A stretch of 64,000 nucleotides of DNA from Nicotiana tabacum (lineage: Eukaryota; Streptophyta; Magnoliopsida; Solanales; Solanaceae). How positions within the stretch are numbered: position 1 is the first letter of the stretch; each line of letters starts with the position of its first letter. The DNA lies in assembly GCF_000715075.1 (NCBI RefSeq), contig NC_134103.1, forward strand, positions 55,706,230-55,770,229, in the 5' to 3' direction. Shown piece by piece: positions 37,182 through 48,547 of the stretch. The position numbers and the translations under genes are program-made. The notes beneath the pieces are model-generated. The model ran no database searches. It had not been told where the DNA came from and saw only the letters and a program-made list of their open reading frames with translations.

Positions 37182-38029
37182 AAATCTACAAAATGGGATT
37201 CATACTGAGTAATAGTCATACTGCCATGCTGTAGACGTTCAAATTGCCTGTTGTAATCCTCTCTCAATGTGATATGGAGATAATTCTCTAGAAATATCCA
37301 TGAGAACTATTCCCAGATCATTGCAGGCAATCCAACTGGTGTGGTCAATGTATAATCTCTCCACCACCTCTTGGCGGAACCTATCATCTAGAATACAGCA
37401 AAATCAACCCCATTAGTCTCAACTATACCCATGTTCCGCAGTACCTCATGGCAGCGGTCAAGATAATCCTGTGGGTCCTCAGAAGGTGTACCACTAAAGT
37501 GAACTGGAAAGAGCTTAGTAAACTTATCCAGTCTCAGTAAGGCCTCAAAAGACATGGCGGGCCTATCACCAGTCTATGCCACAATAACTGGCTGAACTAC
37601 CCCAACTAGCGGGGCTGCTGGAGCCTGATTCTGGGGAGCCATTTGCTCCAGAGCGAGGGTAGTGGGAGTTTGTGCTCCTCCCCCAGCCTGTAAGATGGTT
37701 GGTGCCACTCAAAATGTACCATTCTGGGCCACGCCCTCCATAAGACTTACCAAACGGACTAGAGCGTCCTGAAGTACTGGAGTAGCTATAAATCCTTCCA
37801 GGACCTGAACTGGTCCAACTGGTACAGTTTGAACTGGAACCTCCTCCTGAAGATCCACCTGAGGTTCTACAACAGGTGCTGCTATTCGAGCTCTAGACTG
37901 AGCTCTACCTCTGCTTCTGCCTCGGCCTCTAGCATGACCTCAGCCTCGACCTATACCCCTAGCCATAGTTTCCACCGGTGGCTCTGGTCCCTGTCTATCA
38001 GTAGATGTATTACGTGTTCTCACCGTCTG
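37177..38029 (-). pseudogene. Element B gag, N-terminal part
   Basis: The minus-strand frame from about 38020 reads VRTRNTSTDRQGPEPPVE, then an Arg/Gly-rich stretch and the gag core (SGTPSEDPQDYLDRCHEVL, about 37450-37500). It ends REDYNRQFERLQHG...ESHFVDL at the C insertion. The next residues of the domain are found at 19352, so one gag was split. In-frame stops occur within the Arg/Gly part and near 37705, 37575, 37390 and 37315. The start codon seems changed from ATG to ACG. Confidence 0.82.
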
Positions 38030-38227
38030 CGAGAGAATAAGAATAGAATTGTTCAATCATTGATGATAGAATAATATCGCACGACAGATTAAGAAAGAAC
38101 TGATGTTATTCCTAAACTTCATAGCCTCTGAGAAATAAGTACATACATCTCCGTACCGATCCTTCAGACTCTACTAAGCTTGCTCGTGACTCGTGAGACC
38201 TATGTCACCTAGTGCTCTGATACCAAC
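38030..38227 (-). mobile_element. Element B leader and primer-binding site
   Basis: Non-coding leader between gag and the right LTR. The primer-binding complement gctctgatacca is at 38214-38225, two bases from the LTR. Confidence 0.85.
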
Positions 38228-41191
38228 TGTCACGACCCAAAATTTCCACCTTCAGGACCGTGACGGTACCTAGCATTTCACTTACTAGGCAAGCCAACAT
38301 TACAATAATATTAGCCATTTTAAAACAATTTTAAATTAATTAATAACAAAGAAACAAATGCGGAAGTAAAGTCTGAAATGTAGTGAATAATGCATAATAA
38401 TACCGATATCTAAATACCATCCTAGAACTAGAGTCACAAGTGCACGAGTTTCTAGAATAATACAAATAAAGGTCTGAATAAAATTCAAGCTGTTTGAAAT
38501 ATAATACACAGCTGAGACAAGATAGAAGGGGACTTCAAAACTGCGAATGATGTGCAGTTAATACCTCAAATCTCCACTGGTAGCTGTATCCGGGCAAATC
38601 TACTATACGCCACTGGGACCAACTTCTAAATTTGCACAAGAAGTTTAGAGTGCAGTATTAGTGCAATAGTATCGAGCCAAACCTCGACGAAGTAGTGACG
38701 AGGCTATGACAAGACACGTACATAAACAACCTGTACAAATATATATATAAATACGAAGTAATAATAATACAATAAATAACAATTTATAAATTGGGCGAGA
38801 ACATGTGAGGGGGAAGGATATAATAATTTTAACAAGAGAAGTGTCACTTAGCAGCCAATTAATGTATCAACAATAAAATGAGCAATTGATAATATAAAAA
38901 TGGCATGGCACCACTCTTCGTGCTTTTACTCTCATTTGACACGGCATCACCCTTCGTGCTTTTACACTAACAATTGGCACGGCAATACCCTTCGTTCTTT
39001 TACACTCATAAATGGCATGGAAACACCCTTCGTGCTTTTACACTCACAATTGGCACGGCAACACCCTTCGTGCTTTTACACCCTTTCTTACCATGAAAAT
39101 ACAACAAGAACAACATCAACCCAGTATAATCCCACTAGTGGGGTCTGGGGAGAGTAGTGTGTACGCAGACCTTACCCCTACCCTGGGGTAGAGAGGCTGT
39201 TTCCGATAGACCCTCGGCTCCCTCCCTCCAAGAACTCCCCACCTTGCTCTTGGGGTGACTCGAACTCACAACCTCTTGGTTGGAAGTGGAGGGTGCTCAC
39301 CACTAGAGCAACCCACTCTTGTCAAATAATAATATAAATTCAGAAGAGTATTTAAGTGCGGGGATATACACTTATCATTCAATTCAATACCAAAATACCG
39401 AATTCACCTTCCAAAATATTCATCAATAATTAAATGAATAATAATTTCACAAATAAGATCAAATGAGCATGTGACAATTATTGCAGGAATTCAAGAATTA
39501 ATATTTGACAAGGAATATTAGTGAAACAATTAATATAATAATTAATTCATGTTTTAAAATGATTTATGATTTTTTAAGTAATTATGCAAACAATTAATTT
39601 GACGACGTATAGACACTCGTCACCTTTCCTATACGTCATACATATTCATCCCACATAACAAATAATTTAAGGGTTCTATTCGCTCAAGTCAAGGTTAACC
39701 ACGACACTTACCTCGCTTGCAACCAAATTCAAAAATCCAATAAACCTTTGCCTCGCGAATTCGTGTCCGAAATCCTCAAATCTAGTCATAAACAATTCAA
39801 TATACTCAATACAAATCGTAGGAATTAATTCCATATGAATTTGCTAATTTTCCGGATTAAAATCCGAAATTCATCTCAAAACTCCACAGTGGGGACCACG
39901 TCTAGAATCTCAAAAAAAACATACCAAATATGAACACCTGTTCCGAGACGAGTCTAACCATACAAAATTACTAAATTCTGATGTCAAATGGACATTCAAA
40001 TCTTAATTTTTCATTTTTTGAAAAGTTTTACAAAAACACCATTTTATTGCATCTAAATCCAAAATAAGTGATGAATATAGACATGGATTTATGAAATATA
40101 AACACTTTTGGTTATAGAACACTTACACACTTCAAAGTCGTGAAAATCCCCTTTGAAATCGCCTAAATCCGAGACTTAAAACTCAAAAATGAGTAAAAAT
40201 GGTGACTTCCAAATTTATGGGCTCTGCCCAGTCATTTTCGCATCTGCGGATAAAATTTGTGCATTTGCGGACTCACATTTGCGATACAAGGCTCACATTT
40301 GCGATGCTGGGTTGCCAGGTAAAGTTCCGCATCTGCGGACATTCCTGTCGCACCTGCGACATCCGTTTTTGCGCAAATGGGCCGCACCTGTGAAGACCCT
40401 AGGCCAGCCCAGTCCCGCATCTGTGCAATTCCGCCGCACCTGTGGCATCGCACCTGCGGCCAAGACCCTCGCAGGTGCTATTACATTAGAGGCAGCAAAT
40501 TTTCAGAATTTGCTTAAGTTCACAATTTGATCCGATTTCGATCCGAATCACACTCGGGGTACTCGAGACCCCGTCCGAATATACCAACAAGACCCGTAAC
40601 ATAATACAGACTTACTCGGGGTCTCATATCATGTCAAACAATACTGAAATTACAATTCACACCTTTATTCGGACTTTTGAGTTTTAAACTTTTTAACTTG
40701 CAAATCTCGTGCCAAAACATATTTCATGAATCCGGAATGACTTCAAATTTGGCACACAAGTCCTAAATGACATAACGGAGCTATTCACATTTCCAGAATC
40801 GGATCCCGGCTCCGATATCAAAAAGTCAACTCCATGGTCAAACTTGGAAATCTTAAACCTTTAAATTACTAGTTTCTGTTAAATGGTCACAACTTGAGCT
40901 AGGGACCTCCAAATCAAATTCCGGGCATACGCCTAAGTCCCAAATCACGATACGGACCTACAAAACTGTCAAAACACTTATCAGAGTCTGTTTGCTCAAA
41001 CTATTAACCAAAGTAAACTCAGTTTAGTTTTAAGGCTCTATTTCATATTTTAATCCATTTTTCACATAAAAACTTTCTGGAAAATTATACAGACTGCGCA
41101 CACAAGTCAAGGAGGGGAAAATTGTGATTTTTGAGGTCTTAGAATATAGAATTAATTATTAAATTTAAAGATGACCTTTTGGGTCATCACA
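38228..41191 (-). mobile_element. Element B right (5') LTR
   Basis: 2964 bp, TGTCACGACCC...CATCACA. After removal of the SINE (222 bp plus duplication) it is close in length to the left LTR (2716 bp). It carries the same minisatellite and the same GC-rich cgcacctgcga block (about 40235-40480). Confidence 0.92.
39102..39323 (-). mobile_element. SINE of the TS/SolS type (solanaceous tRNA-derived SINE)
   Basis: On the minus strand it starts GACAAGAGTGGGTTGCTCTAGTGG, has box A-like TAGTGGTGAGCACC and box B-like GGTTGTGAGTTCGAGTCACC, and ends in a TTG-rich tail. About 222 bp with aaata on both sides (39097-39101 and 39324-39328). The other LTR of B has the empty site, which proves insertion after B had arrived. 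Confidence 0.9.
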
Positions 41192-41196
41192 TGACA
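41192..41196. repeat. Target-site duplication of element B, right copy (TGACA)
   Basis: Exact match to 12447-12451. Confidence 0.9.
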
Positions 41197-42851
41197 GTTC
41201 AATCTTGAAGAGAAGGTTACGAATGTTGGACATCATGGTCAGTTTCAGATATTTCAATAAATGTTATAACTGCTCAGTAATTCCGGAGAAGGGTGCGCAT
41301 TTCAGATGTTCATCAGTATTGCAGTACTCACGTGGTTGATAGACTGCTGATATTCAAATTATTGCTATGTGGCACGGAAGAATTATGAAAGTATTCCTCA
41401 TGGGATTGTCGTGAATGGAAGATGTGTTAGTCATTTTAGTGCTGGAGTTGGGATCAGTTACGGTGATTCATGTGTTCGATGAATTTGGAGACTGGGAGTT
41501 CTCAGAAGTATATTATTTCGGGTTACGGCCTATTTGAGGTGAGTATTTTATTTTAACTTAGTGGAGGAACTAGTTGCGTTAAATATTTGTGATAGCTACG
41601 CACGGGCATTGGGGCAGGTATTTATACTCGAAAGAATGCTTAGGCTATGATATGCCTAGAGTTGACTGTTAAGCGTACAGTTATAACGTTTCTCATATTC
41701 TTACCTTTGTTGAGTACTATCTGGGCTACACTTGAGGTTACAAAGAGGCTAATTCCCTGAATAAATGGGATAGTTACTATTTCTGCGTTAAATTGCCGAT
41801 TTGAAGTGTGATAGCAGACTTTGCACATCCTTACACTATGACGTGTTATTTATACCAGTCCAGGAGCATGGGAATCTTATTTCATTATCATATACAAGTG
41901 TACTTGTTTAATTGCTCCTGTATGATATGCTGGGACTGGAGGCATGTGACCATGCCATACGTTTTATATTATTGGCGCGTAAGTTGTCCGTGTCATGTGT
42001 GTGAATTTTATTTCTATGATAATTTATCTGATTCATTAATTTTCATCATCTCAATTGTGCACGTGCACCTACGGTTATCCTCTTCACGAAATTTGAGGAG
42101 TTGGTTGTAACATTGTGGTTGTGGTGGTGCTTGTTAAACTGGCAATATGGTTCTCTTCCTTGAGACATCTCCCATATTTGGGTACACAGATTGCGTAGTG
42201 GTGGCTGGAGTTATATTAATGTGGCGTGTGTGTGGGATAGTTGTGTTTAATAATATAAGGTCACTGGACCTAGAATGGGTACTATCAGGTTTGTTTATGG
42301 TATATTCGGGAGTATAATATTGAAAGTCGGCTTAAGAAGTGATTATTGTTATAGTTGGGGCGAGAGAGCTCTATGACTTGTTGATCTGATAAGGGGTCAT
42401 GAGATTTCCGCTTGTTTCTTTCATTATCAGCAGTGTACGAAGGTTTTGGAATGAGGTTTTGTTTGATATGGGGTTTAATATCAATACCGGGTTGCTTTTG
42501 AGTAGTTACGGTGATCGGGAATAGTGCTGCAAGTATGAGAGTTGTGTAGTATGTTATGTGATTATATCTGGGTTTATGGTTATGGCTTGATACAGCTTGT
42601 TCAAACATATACAATGTGTAGATGTGAGACTCGGGTCTTGTAAGAAATTTTGGATTTTGGAAATTGGGTTCTAAGTTTACAGACTAAGGTTAACGTAATG
42701 ATCTTCAATTGTGTGGTGTTGTCAGGTCCATGGAATAGGGTGGCTTAGGATCACCCCCGGGTATATGCGTGGTAAGATGGAATAGTAATGTGATGGCTTG
42801 GAAACAATTCTTGGCACGTTCGAGGACGAACGATGTTTAAGTAGGGGAGAA
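41197..42851 (+). mobile_element. Element A internal region, right half (non-coding) with purine tract
   Basis: No gag or pol motif on either strand. The 3' end carries 'cgttcgaggacgaacg', common upstream of the purine tract in this group, then agtaggggagaa (42840-42851) next to the right LTR. The mirrored form of the same motif sits beside the purine tract of B near 15188-15203. Confidence 0.75.
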
Positions 42852-45395
42852 TGTAACGACCAGACCGGTCATTTTGAGTATTACAGCCCTGTTATCCCAT
42901 TTACTGCTTATTATATGTTCAAGTATAATTATGAGACTTATCGGGGAGGTTTCAGAATAAATTGGAACACTTAGTTCCAAGAATTAAGGCTTAAGTTGAA
43001 ATATTTAATCGGATGCGAATTATGTGTAAACGACCTCGGAATAGAGTTTTGATGATTTAAATAGCGCCATATGGTGATTTTGGACTTAGGAGCGTGTTCG
43101 AAAAATTATTTGGAAGCCCGTAGCTAAATTAGGCTTGAAATGACTAAAATAGAAATTTAAGTTTTGAAGTTTAACCGGGGAGTTGACTTTTTATATTGAG
43201 GTCATGAAAATCGAGGTCTTGAAAATTGAGGTCATAAAAATCAAGGTTGAAGAAAATCGAGGACATGAAAATCAAGGCTGGAGAAAAATCGAGGTCATGC
43301 CTCGGCAGAAACTTTAAGTTATAAAATAGGGGGGTTTCGTCCCATTTTTTCATTTTTGACAAATTGGAGCTTGGGGAGAGGCGATTTTTGAGAGATTCTC
43401 AAGGAAAAATAACGGGGCAAGTGATTTTAACTCGGATTTGGTCAATATACACGAATATATCATTGTTTTCATCATTTAATTAGTGTTTTGAGATGAAAAT
43501 TTGGAGAAAATGAGAAAGAGTTCTTGGACTAGAATTTTGAGGTTTTGAATGGGATTTTGTTATCGGATTTGAGAAAATTGGTATGGTTAGACTCGTGAGT
43601 GAATGGGCTTTCGGGTTTTGTAACTTTTGTCGGGTTTCGAGACGTGAGCCCCACAGGCGATTTTTGAGCTAAATTTTGGATTTTGTTGGAAAATTGGTAT
43701 TTTCTAATGAAATTAATTCCACTAAAATTTATTGACTGAATCGAATTATTTGTTGCTAGATTCGAGGCATTTGGAGGCCTATTCACGAGGAAAAGACATT
43801 GCAGAATAAAGAATTACATGGCTTGAGTAAGTAACTCTTTTATTCTTGGAGCTGAGGGTATGAATCCTGAATATACATATAATGTGAATTGTTTGGAGGT
43901 GACGCACATGCTAGGTGACAGGCGTGTAGGCGTGCACTATAGAAATTGTGACGTAGTTGGATCCGTGAATTTTTTGGGTCAAATAATCTTGGCATTTTCT
44001 ATGTAGTTTTATATGTTAAAGAAATTGAGCTAAGAATCATACTAAAAATCATGCTGAGGCTATGTGCCAGTATTATTGAGACCCCCGTAGGTCATATTGC
44101 TGTGAATTATTTGTTCAAAATGAAATTTCATACTCAGTCATGTTCATTCATTTCATATCATCTCTCAGTCTCTGTTGTTATTTATTGATTCATCATATCA
44201 TCATTTTGGGCTAGTTTCATGACATTGTGAGCCCGAGATACTGGAGAGATTGATGACTGAGTGAGGCCGAGGGCCTAATTTTGAGATATTGATACTATAG
44301 CATGTGAGTTGTCTGTGCAACACGTGAGTTGTCCGTGTGGATCCATATATTATTACTATAGCATGTGAGTTGTCCCCCCCCCGGAGTCTGTGCACACCCT
44401 CAGTGAGCGTAGGTACCTACAGATTGCGAGTGCCGAGCGATTGGGAGGATTGAGTGACTGTGAGGACTGAGTGACTGTGAGGACTGAGTGATTGTGAGGA
44501 CTGAGTGATGGGGAGGACTGAGTGAATTGATACTCTTAGAAGTATGCATATGGTTTTATCACTGAGATACATTGTATTGACATGCACCCATGACATACAG
44601 ACATAGAGATGTATTTTTCTCACGATGTACGGTATCACGTCACTCATGACTTCTCACATATATTGGCTTACGGGCATGGTGATGCATTTTTCCACTGGCT
44701 ATCTTGAAGGAAAATAAATCATCTAATCATTGTTGAAAGGATTTTTGGGAAAAATTACTGTTTTCAAACTTATTCATATTTTTGGAAACTTTGGTAAACG
44801 ACTTGGGACTTTCACTGATACACTTTAAAAGGCAAAACTATTTTTGAAAATCATGATTTAGCTGAGCATTTATTCCTTGGGTTACTTCTTTCATTACTTG
44901 CTTTATGTGGTTATGAACTGTTGTTTGTTATTGGAGTTGGACTCTGACCTTGGTACAAGCTCGTCACTACTTTCAACCTAAGGTTAGGTTTGTTACTTAT
45001 TGAGTACATGTGGTCGGTTGTACTCATACTACACTTCTGCACCTTGCATGTAGATGTTGGCTGCTGATGTTGCTGCGTTCGTCGGGAGCTGGATCTGAAG
45101 GTGTACCTGCATTCCGGTTGTAGCTGCCTCTTGTTCATGGTAGCCTTAGATTCATAAATCTCTGTTTATGTACTTTTCAAATAGATGATGTATTTATTTT
45201 ATACCAGCTTTGTAAACTCTATTCTTAGAAGCTCATGATTTGTACTACCAGTTCTTGGGGAAATGTATTGCTTTCATATATTTTCTTTTAACTAGTTGCC
45301 TTATTAAATTCATTGGAATTGAATAGTTGATAATTGGCTTACCTAGCGGGTTGGGTTAGGTGCCATCAGGACTAGTCAGATTTTGGGTCGTGATA
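42852..45395 (+). mobile_element. Element A right (3') LTR
   Basis: 2544 bp. It ends GTGATA where the left LTR has GTGACA (C-to-T). Differences from the left LTR include a rearranged segment around 44280-44390 with a C homopolymer, and one extra 17-bp unit. Confidence 0.92.
44445..44529 (+). repeat. 17-bp minisatellite in LTR A, five units
   Basis: Same unit as at 9566-9633, one copy more. Confidence 0.85.
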
Positions 45396-48300
45396 GTATG
45401 CACTCTCAGTTGTCTGTTGCGGTTAGATTATTAAGTATCAAATCAGATACCAATATTTTTCAAGCGGGAATTGATTCTTTCATTGGCCTTATGAGTGAAC
45501 TGGTTGACCCAACTTTCAACATACCTGAAGATTTCTATAAGGCTAAAAGATTTCTATAGGACTCTCGTTTATGAGAATCGATTGTTGTGAGGATGGTTGC
45601 ATGTTGTATTATAAGGGTGATGCAGATTTAGAAAGTTGTAAATTTTGTGAAAAACCTCATTTTAAGAGGGTTTCCAGCGGGAAGAATGTTGTTATGAAGT
45701 CGATGCATTATTTACCTCTTATTCCTATATTAAAGAGGTTGTATGCATTGATGAGTTCCGCTCCTCATATGAGATGGCACTATGATAATAGAAGGCCGCC
45801 CGGTGTTAATGTATCATCCTTCAGATGGGGAAGCTTAGAAGCATTGTGGTAGCACGTATTCAGATTATTCTAGTGAACCGAGGAATGTTCGGTTGGGTTT
45901 GTGTGCTGATGGTTTCATGCTATTTTCTATTTCTGCAACAGCATATTCATGCTGGCCGGTCTTTATTACGCTGTATAATCTTCCGCCTAAAATATGTATG
46001 ACTAGTCCATATATTTTTTAAAATTATGTTATTCCCGGTCCCCGCAATCCAAATAGTTGATTGATGTGTATTTGCAACCTCTGATTGATGAGCTAAAACA
46101 ATTGTGGTATGATGGAGTTGAGACATATGACATATCAACTAAGCAAAATTTCAACTTGCGTGCTAACTTAATGTGGACTATTAATGATTTTCCTGCGTAT
46201 GGAATGTTGTCTGGGTGGATGACTGCTGGAAAGTTAGCATGTCCTTACTGCATGGAAAATGGTAAAGCGTTCACTTTAAGACATAGCCGAAAGCATTCAT
46301 GGTTTGATTGTCATCGTCAGTTCTTGCTAGTTGATCATGAGTTTAGAAGGATGAAGAACGCATTCAAAGAGAATACAGTTGAACATGATTTGCCACCTCT
46401 AATTTTGTCCGGTGAGGAAATTTGGGAAAGGGTTCAGAACTTCACTAAAGTTACTGAGGCCCCACCTTCAAGATTTCCTGGATATGGTGTTACTCGTAAC
46501 TCGACAAAATAGAGCATATTTTTGGAGTTGCCATATTGGAAGGATAATCTTTTCTGACACAATCTTGATGTCATGCATATTGAGAAGAACCATTTTGACA
46601 ATTTGTTCAACACAATGATGGATGATAAGAATAAGACAATAGATAACCCGAAAGCTAGATTGGACTAACAAGAATATTGCAGACGACCTGAATTACATTT
46701 GCAGTCTATGAACAATGGTAAGGTGTTCAAGCCCAAGGCCAGCTACACATTCACTTTGGAACAAAGACGGCATATTTATAAGTGGGTCGCAAACCTAAAT
46801 ATGCCCGAGGGCTATACTTCGAACATGGGAAAACATACCTATATGGTTGAAGGAAAGCTGACTCATATGAAAAGTCATGACTGTCAAGTCTTCATGGAAA
46901 CCTTAATCCCTATTGCATTTTGTGGTTTGCCTGAAAATATATGGAAACACATCACAGAGATAAGTTTGTTCTTCAAAGACTTATATTCTTCCACATTAAG
47001 GGAAGAAAACCTATTTCAAACGAATCGGAACATTCCTATAATCAGTAATAAGCTGGAAAGAATTTTTCCATGTGTTTTCTTTGATGTGATGGAACACATT
47101 CCAATTCACCTTGTACACGAGGCGCGACTTGGAGGGCCGGTTCAATGCAGGTGGATGTATCCATTTGAGAGGTAATGATCAAATATTGATTTATTCTTAT
47201 AATTTTCTTTAACGTTATCGTCTAATATGACAATGTGCAGGACTATCGGCAAGTGTAAATGATTTGTTAAAGAAAGGAATAGGATTGAAGGATGCATATG
47301 TGAAGCCTATCTTCCAAAGGAAGCTGCCCATTTTTGTTCTTACTACTTCAACGGTTATGTGCCATGTGCTAGAAATAGGCTTAATCGGCACAATGTCGTG
47401 ATTGAGATTGATCCATTATATCCACCAATGTCCATATTAAATCATCTAGGTCGAGGTTCTAAAGATCGAACAAAAAGGGGCCTAAGTAGTATGGAGTACA
47501 AATCAGCTTCACATCATATGTTGCTAAATTGTCTGGAAGTTCAACCCTTTCTTAAGTAAGTGTTGACGTAATATTAATTTACATGGACTACTATTTAATT
47601 TGGTTGATGCAACTAACAAATATTTTCAATGTGTCGCTCAGTGAATTCGTGAGTCAATTTGGCCATGATGCTGTATATTCTACATTTGAGGTATGGTTTA
47701 AAGAGTGTGTAATGCATCTTACATACTTTCTCACGTGTGAATATACATACTTGGTCACTTGTGAATATACTTGCTCACTTGTGATTTATTTAATACTACA
47801 TGTAGGTCAATAATCCAAACAATAGTGTTAATAAATTTTTGAAAGACATATCTTGGGGACCTACACCTACGGTTACAACTATGTCTAAATATTTTGTGAA
47901 TAGTTACAAATTTCACACCGAGGAATGCTCCAAGTATAAAAAAAGTAATAATGGTGGGTTGTGTGTCAAAGGTGGTGAAGGCAACCAAGATGGGGAAAAT
48001 GATTATTATGGTGTGATCGAAGAGATTCTAGAATTGTCATATTCAGGTTGGCCAAATAAGAAGATCATACTTTTTCGATGCAAGTGGTTTGACCCAACAC
48101 TAGAAGAGGTACAAATTTACACTCGCAGTACAACATAATTGAGGTTAATAAAAAGAGGGAGTATAATCGCTATGATCCTTTTATAATTGCGGAGGGATAA
48201 GGCTATTTGGTTGGTTGTAATAAAAACTAATCCTGTTGGTAAGGTGGAAGTTGAGAATGTTCTAGATATTGCTTACCAAAACGATACCTCAAGTGTTAAC

Positions 48301-48453
48301 CAAATGGTGGATGATCAGTTAGAAAATGACTTGGAGCATCCTCAACGCATATTAGAAGAAGTTGATATGGAGGAAATAACAATCATAGAAAATGAGGATG
48401 AAGAATCACCTAATGAAAATGAAATAAGTGAAGAGGAAGAATTTTCGGACTAG
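45396..48453 (+). pseudogene. TNP2-like CACTA transposase (Transposase_21), broken
   Basis: Continues from 7904. Segments in order: SVAVRLLSIKSD (about 45415), IDCCEDGCMLYYKGDADLE (45574-45630), MRWHYDNRRPPG (45770-45805), GLCADGF (about 45898), LQPLIDELKQLWYDGVETYD (46075-46134), then the DDE core region to 46512. HNLDVMHIEKN at about 46560 belongs to the same core. A DUF4218-like part ends ERTIGK, and a DUF4216-like part contains YYGVIEEILEL and RCKWFDP (about 48005-48085). Introns with GT-AG ends fit at 47172-47240, 47556-47641 and 47709-47805. The tail is acidic (EDEESPNE...EEEE). Stops at 45559, 46510, 46555, 46666 and 47269, and frameshifts near 45810 and 46050, disable it. Confidence 0.88.
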
Positions 48454-48547
48454 GAAGGATACTTCGAAGATGACTAGCATGTTAGTTTTTTCAAGTGCTC
48501 CAACTTATATAGATTTATATTCTCAATTCTAATATTTTCTTTAATTT

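Larger units (their letters stand above)
12452..41191 (-). mobile_element. Element B: Ty3/gypsy retrotransposon (minus), nested in A
   Basis: Left LTR 12452-15167, right LTR 38228-41191, primer site 38214-38225, purine tract 15168-15178, TGACA at both ends. Gag is split by element C; the pol order (protease, RT, RNase H, integrase) is that of Ty3/gypsy. The integrase C terminus resembles the chromodomain-bearing Tekay/Del-like group, although the end is altered. Both ORF regions are broken, so it is immobile now. Confidence 0.92.
7905..45395 (+). mobile_element. Element A: LTR retrotransposon without coding capacity (LARD-like), host of nested elements
   Basis: Plus orientation. LTRs lie at 7905-10498 and 42852-45395 and the primer site is at 10502. 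A purine tract (about 42840-42851) precedes the right LTR, and GTATG flanks both ends. After removal of element B, the internal region is only about 3.6 kb and has no gag or pol frame. This fits a large retrotransposon derivative that must borrow proteins from an autonomous relative. Its LTR termini and primer site match those of Ty3/gypsy families in the same window, a likely source of help; that partnership is inference. Confidence 0.85.

Noticed and set aside
39102..39323. Box A/box B sequences as a functional tRNA gene
   Set aside because: They belong to a SINE head followed by a SINE body and TTG tail; no cloverleaf can be completed.
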